This document shows positions 35,370-46,562 of a stretch of 64,000 bases of DNA, piece by piece. The translations under genes and the position numbers were made by a program. Within the stretch, counting starts at the first letter, position 1. Every line of letters starts with the position of its first letter. The notes beneath the pieces were generated by a model, which saw nothing but the letters and a program-made list of their open reading frames with translations, made no database searches and had not been told where the DNA came from. The DNA comes from Diphasiastrum complanatum (lineage: Eukaryota > Streptophyta > Lycopodiopsida > Lycopodiales > Lycopodiaceae), in NCBI GenBank assembly GCA_029204225.1, contig MU831910.1, positions 1 through 64,000 of the forward strand, read 5' to 3'.

Positions 35370-36715
35370 ATGATATTGACAACACACATAAAATCAAAAC
35401 ATCAAACTCAAGAGGCTATGCAGTTATCTTTGAGAGGCATGTTTGAGAGAGAGATGTCGAGTGAAGAAAGAGCATCTTGGGCTGTGGGATGGGATTTCAA
35501 ATAGCGAAGTTTTCTCTTTTCAAAACAATCATTCTACCATTTTGAAAAAATTGATTTCCTGGAGCTGAAATGATAAAAAACTATATTTCTAAAAAATTAT
35601 CAGGCCTATCTTCACAACCAACTTTGCAATAATCCTTTGATTCTCAATAAATGCGACCATCAATTTGTATATTATGTACTCAAATAGCATCTCAAGAACA
35701 ACGATGTGCCCAATATCAAATTTCTAATTTTCAATAGTGACCTACTAACTAATTAACACTTTCAACCATAACAACAAAGCCATATTCCACAATGTGTACA
35801 AATCTCGTGATCTAAGAGATCATACTCAAACACCAATGTACAATAGAAAAAAATGAGTGAGATGCCCTCAAGAAGACATGGACAAGATGGATAAATATTT
35901 CAGTATGTAGCCTCATGTTGAACAAATTGGTGGAGAGCTTGATAAGCTGATGAAACAATCAACATAACCCAAATCACATCATGGAATAGATTGAAAACAA
36001 AAATGTACCAGTACTAAGTCACCAATGAGTGATGTGACTGCTTATGCAACAAATAGAAAATAGTAATTATGATAGTGTATCTATTTCAACCCTGCTTCAA
36101 ACCCCATGTAGAAGCACTTGGAAGACTAGTATACACATTATCCTAGACTTCAAACAATGCAAAGAGCATTCTATTGAAAACCAACATTGGCATAGTCACA
36201 TTAGATAGGAAGTGTCAACCAAAAATGATCCCGCATGCCACTACTTTAGAGCATCAATACGCTGATGTAGTGGGTGGCGTCCATTCAACACCAAACACTA
36301 CAAGCATCTTTTATGTATTGGCCTCGCCCAATTTTTTTTTAAAATCCTTACTGGGAATAATGGCCTGTGTGCCCGGCTCCTTCCATAATACGTAATGGAT
36401 ACATGGAATTTTTTTACAAGTACATTACAAAGCATAATAGGAAGTTTGACCTTGACTGACCACTATAAATGTGCCACGTGGCAGTCGTACGGACGGGCAC
36501 ATACAGGCAAAAAAAAAAAGTGCAAAATCTGCCTTTGAAGAAAACACATATATTTTTTGCTTTTTAATTTGTCTGAAAATGGGCATAATATTAATAAGGT
36601 ATCCATTACTCATAAATTAGTTCACTTATGTTTGCCAACTAAAATTTTTTCAAAAATATAGTCTAATTGAGATACTCTCAAGTAACTTGTGCTTAAAGTG
36701 TAAAAGCCAAAACAT
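35370..36715. other. Unassigned sequence
   Basis: No supported gene. It contains a GCCACGTGGC palindrome (about 36473) with a CACTATAAATG box just before it, but no ORF in a position to use them. Confidence 0.4.
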
Positions 36716-36719
36716 TGAG

Positions 36720-37690
36720 TGAAGGACTGTAAGTGTCATCTGAGTGCTAAAAACTCATCCAATCTGTAGATTTCGCAAGAAATCCCAGACATACCTATAA
36801 AAAGAGACAAAGCAGTTGGCTCCTCTTTTGCTCTTAGCTGATGAGAAATGAACATCAAAGTGTACAAGTTCAAATGGTTGCTTTGTCTTGATACTTGATC
36901 TAGGAAAAGGCCTTTTGTGTGACTTTGCCAGCACACAAGCTTCACAAGGTAGAAGCTACTTTGATAGTGTCTTTGGTAGACCAATAGCTTTTCCTTCTTT
37001 GACCATAGATTGCATGGCTTTGAAATTGGGATGACCCAATCTCTTGGGCCACAGATCCTCCTGTAGAACCTTGGTCTCATAAGCAATATCTGAAATGTTA
37101 GCACTCTCCCTAGAATCTAGTTTGTACAACTTACCAATTCTAGATCCTCTAGCAATAACGTCATTTTCTCTTGAGATTATACACTTGTCAACTTGAAACT
37201 TGACATCCAATCCACTATCAAACAGCTGTCCTACACTAATGAGATTCTTGGTCAATCTAGGTACATACAGTATGTCATGTAAGCAAAAAGATCTTGATGA
37301 TGATGCATGCAATGGAATATTACCTATTCCTTCAATCCTACACTCTACATCATTAACAGTATAGATTGACCTTTTTGCACCTAGATATGGCATGAGATCA
37401 GTGAAAGAGTTCCTAGAACTAGACATATGGGAACTAGCCCCACTATCTATCCACCAGACTTCTTCATTCTTAAAAGGAAAAGATGAAAAAGTAGACATCA
37501 TTAATGAATCCTCTCTTTCACTCTCTACACCCGCACACTCATCCTCATTAGTAAGGTTACCTTGCTTAGATTGGTTCTTCTTCTTGAAACAATTTGATGC
37601 ATAATGTCCTTTCTTGCCACAGAAAAAACACTTGATCTTTGACAGCTTCTTCTTGCCATTCTATCACAAACAAAGATTCTTTATCACTAT
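36720..37690 (-). pseudogene. Ty1/copia zinc knuckle, protease and pre-integrase remnant
   Basis: Leftwards from 37690: KCFFCGKKGHYASNCFKKK (CCHC knuckle, near 37590-37640), an acidic spacer, then a 181-codon open frame with VWWIDSGASSHMSSS (aspartic protease, catalytic Asp in DSG), YVPRLTKNLISVGQL, GKLYKLDS and LWPKRLGHPNFKAMQSM (pre-integrase). A frameshift near 36960 is followed by degraded pieces of the integrase zinc region (CEACVLAK and SHTKGLFL equivalents). The core integrase is missing. The fragment at 48786-49130 is a close relative. Confidence 0.85.
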
Positions 37691-38561
37691 AGGCTCGGAA
37701 TCACTGAGAATTAACTGTATGATCTGTGATTCAGCCAAAAAAAACTCATTGCATCCTTGTTATCACTAAGAAACAAGGTCCAAAGTTGGTTTTTGTCAAG
37801 AAACACGGAGACAGACAGCGATTTTGAGTTGGTCAACCAAAGTTTCTGCCTGCAGGAGAGGCATAAGCCTTCTTTACTGCCTAAATAGGAATTTGCTATG
37901 AATTTCCACTCAGAAACTGCCAGCATCAGACAACGATTTCCACAAGGAAAAATCCTAGCTGCAAATCGCTGTCCCAGTTGGTCTACTACAACTTTAACAG
38001 TTACCAAAAGCTAGCAAAATTCTATATTGTTTTGTGAAAAACTATAGCATTCAATATACACCTTCTCGAAGAGAATTTCTGCAACAAGAAATTGATTACA
38101 TCCCAAACTCGCTCTTTGTTGTTAGTAGGTAGAGATCACAAACACTATTAGACTACCAAGGAATTCATTGTCTCCAAGGTCAATGGTTGCAATATAGCAA
38201 TTACATGGAGTGGTGATTGGGAGCATGATGAAGACTAGAAAATTGCTAGTATAGTGACATGAATGCTCACCACATATGATCATTTCAAATTGAAAGAGAT
38301 ACAATACAAACTGCTCCCTTAGGCCAATAAACTGGAAGGTGGAATAGCAAGTCTGTTATACCTAAAAAAGATCCTTTGCATAGTTGAAGAGGTTAGGATA
38401 ACTCTCGAATTTGTCGCTTGTTGCACTTGAAGTTGATAGCACAAGCTTCATCAAATTGAATAAGGGTAATAAAGAGACGGATGTCAACATCAGTAAAGGT
38501 ATTACCAATGAGTTAGCGATGCTTTTCAAACAGGCTTTCAATGACGACGAGCTCAAGATGA
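37690..38561. other. Unassigned target sequence of the chromovirus insertion
   Basis: Contains a 60-bp segment (37785-37844) that recurs at 31104-31164 with three mismatches, and the start of a small ORF (from about 38411) that the gypsy insertion at 38567 interrupts. Neither matches a family I recognise. Confidence 0.4.
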
Positions 38562-38566
38562 ATACG

Positions 38567-39031
38567 AGTTACGGACTACAATATACAGGCCTACTGGGCT
38601 ACTCTGCATATATTTCGCAAGCCTCTTTACATTTACTTTTGGTTGTGTATATTTCTGGTTACGCATTTTGTATTAGTCATGTACAGGCCTTAGAGCCTTT
38701 TTATATGCTTATGACCCGCACTGGGTCCTTTTTTATGACATTGACTGGCCTTGGGCCCTTATTATATGGTTATATGTGGAGTGGGGGCCCGTAGGAGGGC
38801 GCACTATTTTTCCTCCACATTTTGCCTCCCTGTACTTTTGAATTCCTATTTTAGGGTTCATTGGTAGGGTATTTATAGGGGAATTTGTACACTCATTTTT
38901 CAGATTATTGATTGGTATTGCTTGGGCTCTTCGTGGGAGAACCTATTGTCTTGTCTATTGCTTGTAGGGCTTTAGTCTATTGCTGTCTTTTATGCTTCAT
39001 TGATTCAACACCTGAGATTTTGATCATAACT
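38567..39031 (+). repeat. 5' LTR of the chromovirus, AG...CT ends
   Basis: A 465-bp LTR starting AGTTACGGACTAC and ending GATCATAACT, directly before the primer site. The terminal inverted repeat is AGTTA/TAACT instead of TG/CA. These ends are fixed independently by the primer site on one side and the ATACG target duplication on the other. Confidence 0.85.
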
Positions 39032-39043
39032 TGGTATCAGAGC
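39032..39043 (+). other. Primer-binding site (initiator Met tRNA)
   Basis: TGGTATCAGAGC directly after the LTR. Chromoviruses, like copia elements, often use initiator tRNA-Met. The leader to 39715 contains three imperfect copies of a unit around TTGATTGGAGGCTGTCCAGCGCCC (39299, 39378 and 39447). Confidence 0.85.
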
Positions 39044-39715
39044 ACTTTCCTGATTGCTGAATTTCTTCAGCAACATTCAGCACAGTTTGGAGGAGGACCA
39101 ACTCCCATCAGAGCATTTTCCTTGGCGGAGCTTTAGTAGATAGTTAGCGGAAGTACTTTTGCTAAATTTGGCGGCCGGAATTTTTTTTTTTTTTTTGGGC
39201 AGATTATTTCCGGCGCCCAAGTTCCAAATCCTTTTCCCTCTTTTTTTTTTAATCCTCCATTTGATTCAGGGAAAGGATTCTCAGCCATCTTTTCAGCATT
39301 GATTGGAGGCTGTCCAGCGCCCTACTTCATCACATTTTTCAGCCATTGTTCCAGCAGAGTTTCAGCCATATTTCAGTTTTGATTGGAGGCTGTCCATCGC
39401 CCTATTTCATCACGTTTTCCACAGATTTCCAGCCATATTTTCAGCATTGATTGGAGGGTGTCCAGCGCCCACTTTCATTCTCCTTGTGGTCACATTTTCT
39501 AGCCAGCTCTTTGCACACGCTTGGAGCTTTATTGAGAGGTATCTTTGTTGGTTTTTCCTTGCTTTCCACACCTTTTCTTGACATTTGTCATTTCCTTTCT
39601 TACTCTTAGTGTCGTTTGTGTACCTAAAGTGTATTTGGGGTAACGACAAAAGTCCGCTCCCTCCTCCGATATTAAGCTTTTCTTACACTCTCTTCACTTC
39701 CTGCATTCCTTGACC

Positions 39716-40614
39716 ATGGATACTTCCCCTACATCTTCTGAGTCTCGCATACCGTCTTCCACTTACCTTGACAAAGCACGACGTGAATTTCGAGATCATC
39801 TTAGGGAAGCCATGATTGATGTACGCACAAATTTACACCAGGAGTTACGAGAGACGTTCACTGCTCTTTCTGCCCAGATTGCTACACTATCATTACAGTC
39901 CAATGTTTTTCCACTATCTCCACATGTTCCCCCACAGCGTACATTTCCACCACCTGAGACTCCTTCAATCTTCTGGTCCTTTGCCATGAGACTTTAAGGA
40001 TAAGGTTCAGCTTACTGTGTATTTTGGGTCATCCGATGGGAATGAACTCAAGAATTGGTATTCTAAGCTTGAGACCTACTTCTTTATGTTTCCTAAGACT
40101 GACAATCAGCGGATTAATTTGGCTGCTTTACATTTGGAGGGCCGTGCTACTACTTGGTGGCGCATGTTTCGCCAGACGGCTTCACACCCTGGCCTTGCTA
40201 GTTGGACTCAGTGGCTTATTCGACAACGCGATATCTTTCGCTCACACTGGTGACTTGGCTGCTTATACGACACGGTTTACAGAGCTTTCCTATCTATTCC
40301 CAAATATTTCTACATTGGAGCTCATCTCTCGATACGTTGCTAGTCTACGAGGCGCACTCAGGTATGATGTTTCTACTTTTTTTCCACTCACTCTTTCTCA
40401 CGCCATCTCCCTTGCTACCACATTGCAGCACAAGTACTCTCCCATCTCTTCCTCTGTTTCTCATCCTCTGCGTCCTTTCACATGTCCTATTTTTTCCTCT
40501 CCATCCTCTGCTAGTCCCACATCTATCAGTTCACCTTCATCCACTCTTCCTTCTGCACCACGTCCTCCTTTTTCTCCTCGTCTTGTTTTTGTTCGTCGCT
40601 ACTCATAGCCTGAG
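39716..40614 (+). pseudogene. Chromovirus gag
   Basis: The ATG at 39716 (ACCATGG context) begins MDTSPTSSES then RREFRDHLREAM, with a proline-rich stretch (PPQRTFPPPETPSIF) and a stop at 39997. The next frame carries the gag core, YFGSSDGNELKNWYSKLETY then LEGRATTWWRMF (40017-40190). A shift then leads to DLAAYTTRFTELSYLFPNIS then RYVASLRGALRYDV (40248-40370) and a Ser/Pro-rich tail ending in a stop at 40608. The order (YF-G----WL-K-E-YF, A--WW, Y---F--L) is that of the retrotransposon gag domain. Two frameshifts and a stop inactivate it. Confidence 0.85.
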
Positions 40615-41277
40615 ATGTCGGAGATCCGTGAGAAGCGCTTATGTTTCAAATGTAAGAGTCCTGATCATATCGCCTGTGATTGCCGACAGCCTGCCACTGC
40701 TATTGCCGTCTATTTCCATGATGCTGACACACCTGATGATAGTCCTGATTCTGCCATATGCCTTCATATTCTTGATGATGACCCACCTGTTGATCAGTTT
40801 GCCACACCCACTGAGCTTGTTCCTGATCCCCCTGATCTAGCTGTATGCCATGCTCAGCTTGCTTATGCTACTTAGGCCGGTAAGCTGGGTCCACGCCATA
40901 TCCGTCTTCGCGTACGTATCACTGGTCGGGAGTTTATTGCCCTTGTTGACATGGGTAGCACTCACTCGTATCTCAACAGTCATATTACTACACACATTCG
41001 TGCTATGCCAGTCACTATGCCTCATCCCCTGCATGTTGAGGTTGCCAGCGCACACTCTTTTTCTAGCACGCAGATGTATCAACAACTTTCATATCGGATT
41101 GGAGACTTCCTTGGTCAGGCAGATTTTCATATTATTCCACTTACACGGTACGATCTTATCCTCGGTGCTGATTGGTTTGCATCCCTTGGTGCGGTTACAG
41201 TAGACCTCCAACAGCAGACATTCACATTCTCTCATGATGGTACTCAGCATATATTTTCTGGTATTGATTCTCGGTAG
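40615..41277 (+). pseudogene. Chromovirus nucleocapsid knuckle and aspartic protease
   Basis: Begins with the CCHC-type knuckle CFKCKSPDHIACDC (near 40645), an Asp-rich spacer, a TAG at 40873, then the protease: ALVDMGSTHSYLNSHI (40945-40990), and LILGADWFASLG (41156-41190). The catalytic D-T-G reads D-M-G, explained by one C to T change (ACG to ATG). The frame stops at 41277. Confidence 0.85.
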
Positions 41278-41280
41278 GAC

Positions 41281-42640
41281 TATAAGCTTATTTCCGAGAA
41301 GCAGTTCATACGGAGCCTCCCAAAGGCCCACTGTATGGCTATTCTTTATGTTCAGCCAATTCAGCCTATTGCGGATGCACCACCTTTTCCATAGGTATTT
41401 TCTGAACTGTTGCATGAATTTGAGCATGTTTTTAGAGAGACGACTCAGTTACCACCTTTACCAGATGTCAACCACCATATAGACCTTGTTTCCTCTGCAT
41501 CACCTCCTTCTCGTCCTCATTTTCGTATGTCTATTGTTGAGTGCGAGGAAGTCCAGCGTCAAGTGTTTGATTTATTACATCAAGGCCTTATTTTTCCTAG
41601 CCACAGTCCTTTTGGTGCTCCTGTTTTACTTGTTGATAAGAAGGATGGTACTAAATGTCTATGTATAGATTATCATGCTTTAAATAAACTTACTATTCGT
41701 AATCAGTACCCTATCCCTCATATGGATGACCTGTTTGACCAGTTAGGCCAAGCCAAGATCTTTTCTAAACTTGACCTTCGTTCTGATTATCACCATATTT
41801 GTATGCATCCTCCTGATGAGCACAAGACAACTTTCCGTACCCACTTTCGTCTGTATGAGTTTCGTGTACTTCCTTTTGGTGTTACCAATGGCCCACCCAC
41901 TTTTTAGAATGTCATGAATAACATCTTTCGTCCTCTGCTTGGAAAGTGTGTCATTGTTTATTTTGACGATATCCTTATTTATAGCACCAATCTCTCTCTT
42001 CATGTTCAGCACGTTGGTTCTATTTTTGTTTTGTTAGTTACTCATCATCTGTATGCTAAACATTCTAAATGTTCTTTTGTTGTTGTACAAATCAAGTTTT
42101 TGGGCTTCTTTGTTACTAATGGTACTATTCGTCTCGACCCTCGTAAGGTCCATTCTATTCTTTGCATCTCCTTTGCATGCTCTGTTGAAAAAAGAAACTT
42201 CGTTTGCTTGGACTCCCGCATGTCAGTCAACTTTTGATACTTTGAAGGTTAAGCTTACCACTGCCCCTGTTTTATGTCTTCCAGATTTTTCCCAGCGTTT
42301 TGCTGTTGAGACTGATGCTAGTTCCACAGGATTAGGTGCTTTGTTACGTCATCGTCAGTGTGTTATTGCATATGAATCTCATCGTCTTCATTCGTATGAG
42401 CAGCCCTATTCCACTCATGAAAAAGAGCTGCTTGCTATTATTTTTGCTTTAAAGAAGTGGCGTCATTATCTGTATCATGTTCCGTTTGATGTTTTTACTG
42501 ATCACCAGTCACTTCGTTATTTGTAAACACAAAAGGATCTTAGTGATAGTCAGTATCGTTGGCTTCAGTTTTTACAGTCCTTTCATTTTGATATTCATTA
42601 TAATTCTGGTAAAAGTAACGTTGTTGCTGATGCTTTGTCT
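41281..42640 (+). pseudogene. Chromovirus reverse transcriptase and RNase H
   Basis: RT blocks in order: [20 protein letters not shown] (41580-41640), [34 protein letters not shown] and [15 protein letters not shown], then a TAG at 41906 where CAG is expected, and the catalytic VYFDDILIYS (near 41960). After RLDPRKV about 90 bp normally encoding the RT connection appear to be deleted. RNase H follows in another frame: FAVETDASSTGLGALL, YSTHEKELLAIIFALKKWRHYL, VFTDHQSLRYL and a stop at 42523. Active-site residues survive, but the stops and the deletion disable the protein. Confidence 0.9.
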
Positions 42641-44191
42641 CGTTTACCTGCTCTTACTTACAGTCTTGTTATGTATCCCCACTCTTGGTATGATGATCTT
42701 CCTCAGGCTTATGCCATATGTCCAGACTTTCGTGATGTTATGTCGTTTGCCTCTCGTCCTTCCTCTCACCCTCACCAGGTTTATTCCATTGTTAATCATC
42801 ATTTGTTTCACTATGGTTCGTTATGTATTCCCAACACTCTCGACATACGTCCACAGCTCCTTCTTGATGCCCATTCATCTCCTGTTGGTGGCCATTTTGG
42901 TTTTCAGAAGTCCTTGTTCTGTTTGAAAGAACATTTTTATTGGCCTTCCATGAAGCGTGAACTTTCCCACCTTATTCATACTTGTGATTTTTGCCTTCGT
43001 AACAAGTATTCCCGTGAAAAACCTGGCGGTCTCCTTCAAAGTTGGCCTATTCCTTCCTGCCAGTGGACTGATATATCTATGGACTTCATTTTAGGTCTTC
43101 CCCGTACTCAGCATGGTCATGACTCTTGTTTGGTGGTAGTTGATAGGTTTTTTAAACAAGCTCATTTCATACCAGTCAGACGTACTATTACAGCAGAGCA
43201 GTGTGGTCGTATATTTATTTATGAGATTTTTCGCTTACATGGTCTCCCACGATCTATACTTACTGATCGGGATACCAAGTTTACATCAGGTTTTTGGACA
43301 AAGCTTATGCATATCTTGGATGTTAGGATACTTATGGGCACTGCTTATCATTCTTCTGCGGATGGTCAGTCTGAGATTATTAACCGGGTATTGGAGGATT
43401 ATTTACGATATTATGTTTCTCCTTTTGGTCGTGATTGGGATCAGCATTTATGTTTGGCTGAGTATAGTTATAACAGTTATGTTAGTTCCAGCACAAGTGT
43501 TTCTCCTTTCCTGCTTGCTCATGGATACTCACCAGTTCTACCCGGTATACCTGCTCCTCCAGATGATGCACCTGTTACTATTTCATCTTATCTTTCGAGT
43601 GCTCGGGAGATTATTACTAGAGCTGCTACTCATTTACAGCATATTCAGCAGTGGTACAAGACCATTGTTGATCGTCATCGGTGCCATGTTGAGTTTGCAG
43701 AGGGAGATACTGTTTTTCTTCGGTTACGCTTTGCTCGCCATCGTTTTGTACAGGGTCTTGCTTCTACTGAGAAGCTTGCGCCGCGCTATTATGGGCCTTT
43801 TCATATTCTTGAGCACCACAGTCCAGTTACATATCGTCTTGAATTACCTGCTGCTACTCGGGCTTGTGATAACTTTCATGTCAGTTTATTACGTGCTACT
43901 ATTGAGGACGATGCTCCTCGAGATTCCTCACATCCTACAAATCCAGAGCTTTTTCCATTCCGGCCAGCTGCTATTTTACAGGTGCGCTTATTGCATAGTC
44001 GTCGCCATCGGCAGGTTCTGTTTTTGGTCCAGTGGGATGGTCGTCCTATTAATGAGGCTACTTGGGAGCCCATTGATGTTTTTTATCATACCCCTATCCT
44101 GGCTGATCAGGCTCGATCACTTGCAGCTACCATTGCTTCTTGGGATGGTCTGGCTTCTCTTGATGTTCCTTTCTCAAATGGGATATCTTGA
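42641..44191 (+). pseudogene. Chromovirus integrase with chromodomain
   Basis: Open for over 500 codons, the best preserved part of the element. It has the HHCC zinc domain (GGHFGFQKSLFCLKEHFYWP then HTCDFCLRNK), the catalytic triad in ISMDFILGLP, ILTDRDTKF and GQSEIINRVLEDYLR, and the C-terminal GPFHILEHHSPVTYRLELP domain. The chromodomain-like tail reads LQVRLLHSRRHRQVLFLVQW then EATWEP (about residues 440-485 of the open frame), typical of plant chromoviruses and thought to guide integration into heterochromatin. It stops at 44191, 76 bp before the 3' LTR. Because upstream parts carry stops, this frame could only be expressed by readthrough, so it is listed as part of a dead polyprotein. 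Confidence 0.9.
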
Positions 44192-44267
44192 TGCAATATT
44201 TTTCTCTGGCACTGGTTCTTATCTTATTTTGCCTACATTGGGGGCAATGTTCTTTATAGCCAGGGAG

Positions 44268-44429
44268 AGTTACGGACTACAGGATACAGGCCTACTGGGC
44301 TACTCTACATATATTCTGTAGGCCTCTTTACATTTACTATTGGTTATGTATATTTCTGGTTACGCATTTTATATTAGTCATGTACAGGCCTTAGAGCCTT
44401 TATATATGCTTATGACCCGCACTGGGTCC
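44268..44429 (+). repeat. First 162 bp of the chromovirus 3' LTR
   Basis: Starts AGTTACGGACTAC after a GCCAGGGAG purine stretch. It aligns to 38567-38728 with 11 differences and stops abruptly at GGGTCC (44429). The rest of the LTR continues in inverted orientation at 44895-45196. Confidence 0.9.
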
Positions 44430-44894
44430 CTGGATATCCCATGACTCATAAATAAAGGATAGCACCACAATGATACACATACACATGTACATCAACCATT
44501 CACAAACGTCTCAAGAGTTTAACCATGTCCAGGATCACGTTCCTATCTGTGATGAAACAGTAGCAAAAGAGGATCAAACAGAGACCTACATTCCTATGTT
44601 TGAAAATGACTCGATGTTGCATTGTGCACTAATGTTAGTCAATTGCAAGATTGTACTGCCAAACGTGTCGTGGTAATATGTTTTGGATGTCACAAAAGAG
44701 TGTGCAATTGTATCCAAAATTTTAGCTTAGAATACGGAACAGAGAATTCTGCAGTATTGGACTATGTACTGAAATCTACAGTGCACCATTAATCAGTCTA
44801 TTTTGCTTACGCGTCCTTGCCACCCATGTACTGCAGTGGCTTCCCTCCTAAGCTGATGCTGCGTTATTTGTTGCAGTATATTTATTTGGCGTAT
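44430..44894 (-). other. Inverted original 3' flank of the chromovirus
   Basis: Sequence between the two parts of the split LTR. Read on the minus strand from 44894 it starts with ATACG, the target duplication, and is therefore the DNA that once lay just downstream of the insertion. The 68-codon plus-strand ORF at 44470-44676 lies within it and has no known domain. Confidence 0.8.
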
Positions 44895-45196
44895 AGTTAT
44901 GATCAAAATCTCAGTGTTGAATCAATGAAGCATAAAAGACAGCAATAGACTAAAGCCCTACAAGCACTAGACAGGACAATAGGTTCTCCCACGAAGAGCC
45001 CAAGCAATACCAATCAATAATCTGAAAAATGAGTGTACAAATGCCCCTATAAATACCCTACCAATGAACCCTAAAATAGGAATTCAAAAGTAAAGGGAGG
45101 CCAAATGTGGAGGAAAATAGTGCGCCTCCTACAGGCCCCCACTCCACATATAACCATATAATAAGGGCCCAAGGCCAGTCAATGTCATAAAAAAGG
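44895..45196 (-). repeat. Remaining 302 bp of the chromovirus 3' LTR, inverted
   Basis: The reverse complement matches 38729-39031 (CCTTTTTTATGACATTG through to GATCATAACT). Together with 44268-44429 it makes up one complete LTR (464 versus 465 bp in the 5' copy), with a CC/GG microhomology at the breakpoint. Confidence 0.9.
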
Positions 45197-46560
45197 TACT
45201 GTAGAAAGGTAAATCCACTAAAAGGATGCTGTGAGTAGTGGCCATCTTCTCTCTAATAATAACTAAAGCGAAAATTCTCACCTCTTTTTTTAGTGAAACT
45301 TTCAGTACAGCAGAGAGGAAAGGTGTACCATGGCGACAAATGTCAGAGGGACTCCTTACTTCAAATGTATATGCTGAGAAGCCGCTTGTCGAAAATGCTT
45401 CTTTAGTGTACCCTGACTTGACTGTAAGCTCCTCACTGATGTCATGGAGGTTTTTCAGTTACACTTGAGCAATCTTTCAGTAGTCAAATAAATCACCCCA
45501 AAGTATTGTGCAAAAATCTAGTACAGTGGATTACTAAATTGCCTATGGTCATTGATTTTTTACCGTCATGCATGCTATGAGAATAATATAGCATAAAACT
45601 CAGTTCATAATGATATGCACTGACTGATATGTTTTCTTCCCAATGAAATGGTTTTTTCCTTATGGCCCCATAAAATTAGATAAATTTGATGTCTGCTTAT
45701 GGCAGCATCATTTGGCATTGCTGGTTTAGTTGTAATGTATGTGCAGCATTAAGCAAATGTCATGTTGATTATGGGTGGCCCTGTGTGTCATCATGATGCC
45801 TTTTCTGCTTGCTTCCAACTGTATTTCTGTCTTGGTATGTTTAACATGATTAATAATAGAGTCCAAAAAAGTGGAGAGCTAACGAGCCGACTTTGTTTCT
45901 AGTATTTTGTCTTTGTTTTGGTAACTCGTATACATATTATGATCCTTGTTCTTATTTATTATTTATTTTTAATTAGATCTATAAATTTTGAATTTTGAAT
46001 TTTGAATTTCATTTTATTTGAATTATTATTATTTTTTCTTTCTTTTTACTGGTTGTCTTTTGCTTCTTAGTCAACACTAGGTCTACCCAAGAGAATCCGG
46101 ATTCTTTCGAGACCCAGTTAGCAACTTATGCTTGGGTACTGATGAGACATAAGCAACGTTGTTTGGCTAAGATTTTTTGTTTATTGAATTTTATATTATT
46201 GTTTTGACATAGATCCTTTGACTTTTTGAGTTGCTCGTATATTGTTTCTAAGCTTCACCTTATGACATCAATGACTTCTCTATATAAATTTGTGAAATTG
46301 GATATATTCTAATTTCACAAATAGATATTTATTTCTATCTTATGTGTGCAATTTTGCATTTATTTCAATTTCACCAGAACAGTTGCAATTTTATAGTTAT
46401 TCACATTTTTTTTCTCTAGGGCTTATGACATTGATTTTACTTGATTTTGTTGATTCCCTAAACCCTAAACTGTAAAGTTTACTCTCTTATACAATCCAAA
46501 AGAACACACTCAAATGTAGATTATGTTCTTCTTGAAACATTGCACATTTTTTTTCTTAAC
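45197..46560. other. Unassigned sequence upstream of the methyltransferase remnant
   Basis: AT-rich, with a short TTTTGAA tandem at about 45985-46010. A 76-codon ORF at 45238-45468 could be exon material but has no recognisable domain. Upstream exons of the methyltransferase gene might lie here but could not be identified. Confidence 0.4.
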
Positions 46561-46562
46561 AG

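Larger units (their letters stand above)
38567..45196 (+). mobile_element. Ty3/gypsy chromovirus with an inverted 3' end
   Basis: A nearly complete element: 5' LTR (38567-39031), Met-tRNA primer site, gag, protease, RT, RNase H, integrase with chromodomain, then the first 162 bp of the 3' LTR (44268-44429). The remaining 302 bp of the 3' LTR lie in reverse orientation at 44895-45196. The flanking 5 bp before the 5' LTR are ATACG (38562-38566). The 5 bp beyond the inverted LTR end (44890-44894) are CGTAT, the reverse complement, so they are the target duplication carried round by an inversion of 44430-45196. The shared 162 bp of the two LTRs differ at 11 positions, so the insertion is old. Confidence 0.9.

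Noticed and set aside
40024..40840. Overlapping 194- and 212-codon ORFs
   Set aside because: The 212-codon frame (40202-40840) is a shadow of gag and the knuckle. Only part of the 194-codon frame is real gag sequence after the frameshift.
43140..44321. 393-codon hydrophobic ORF
   Set aside because: It is a shadow frame of the chromovirus integrase; the leucine richness comes from the codon offset.
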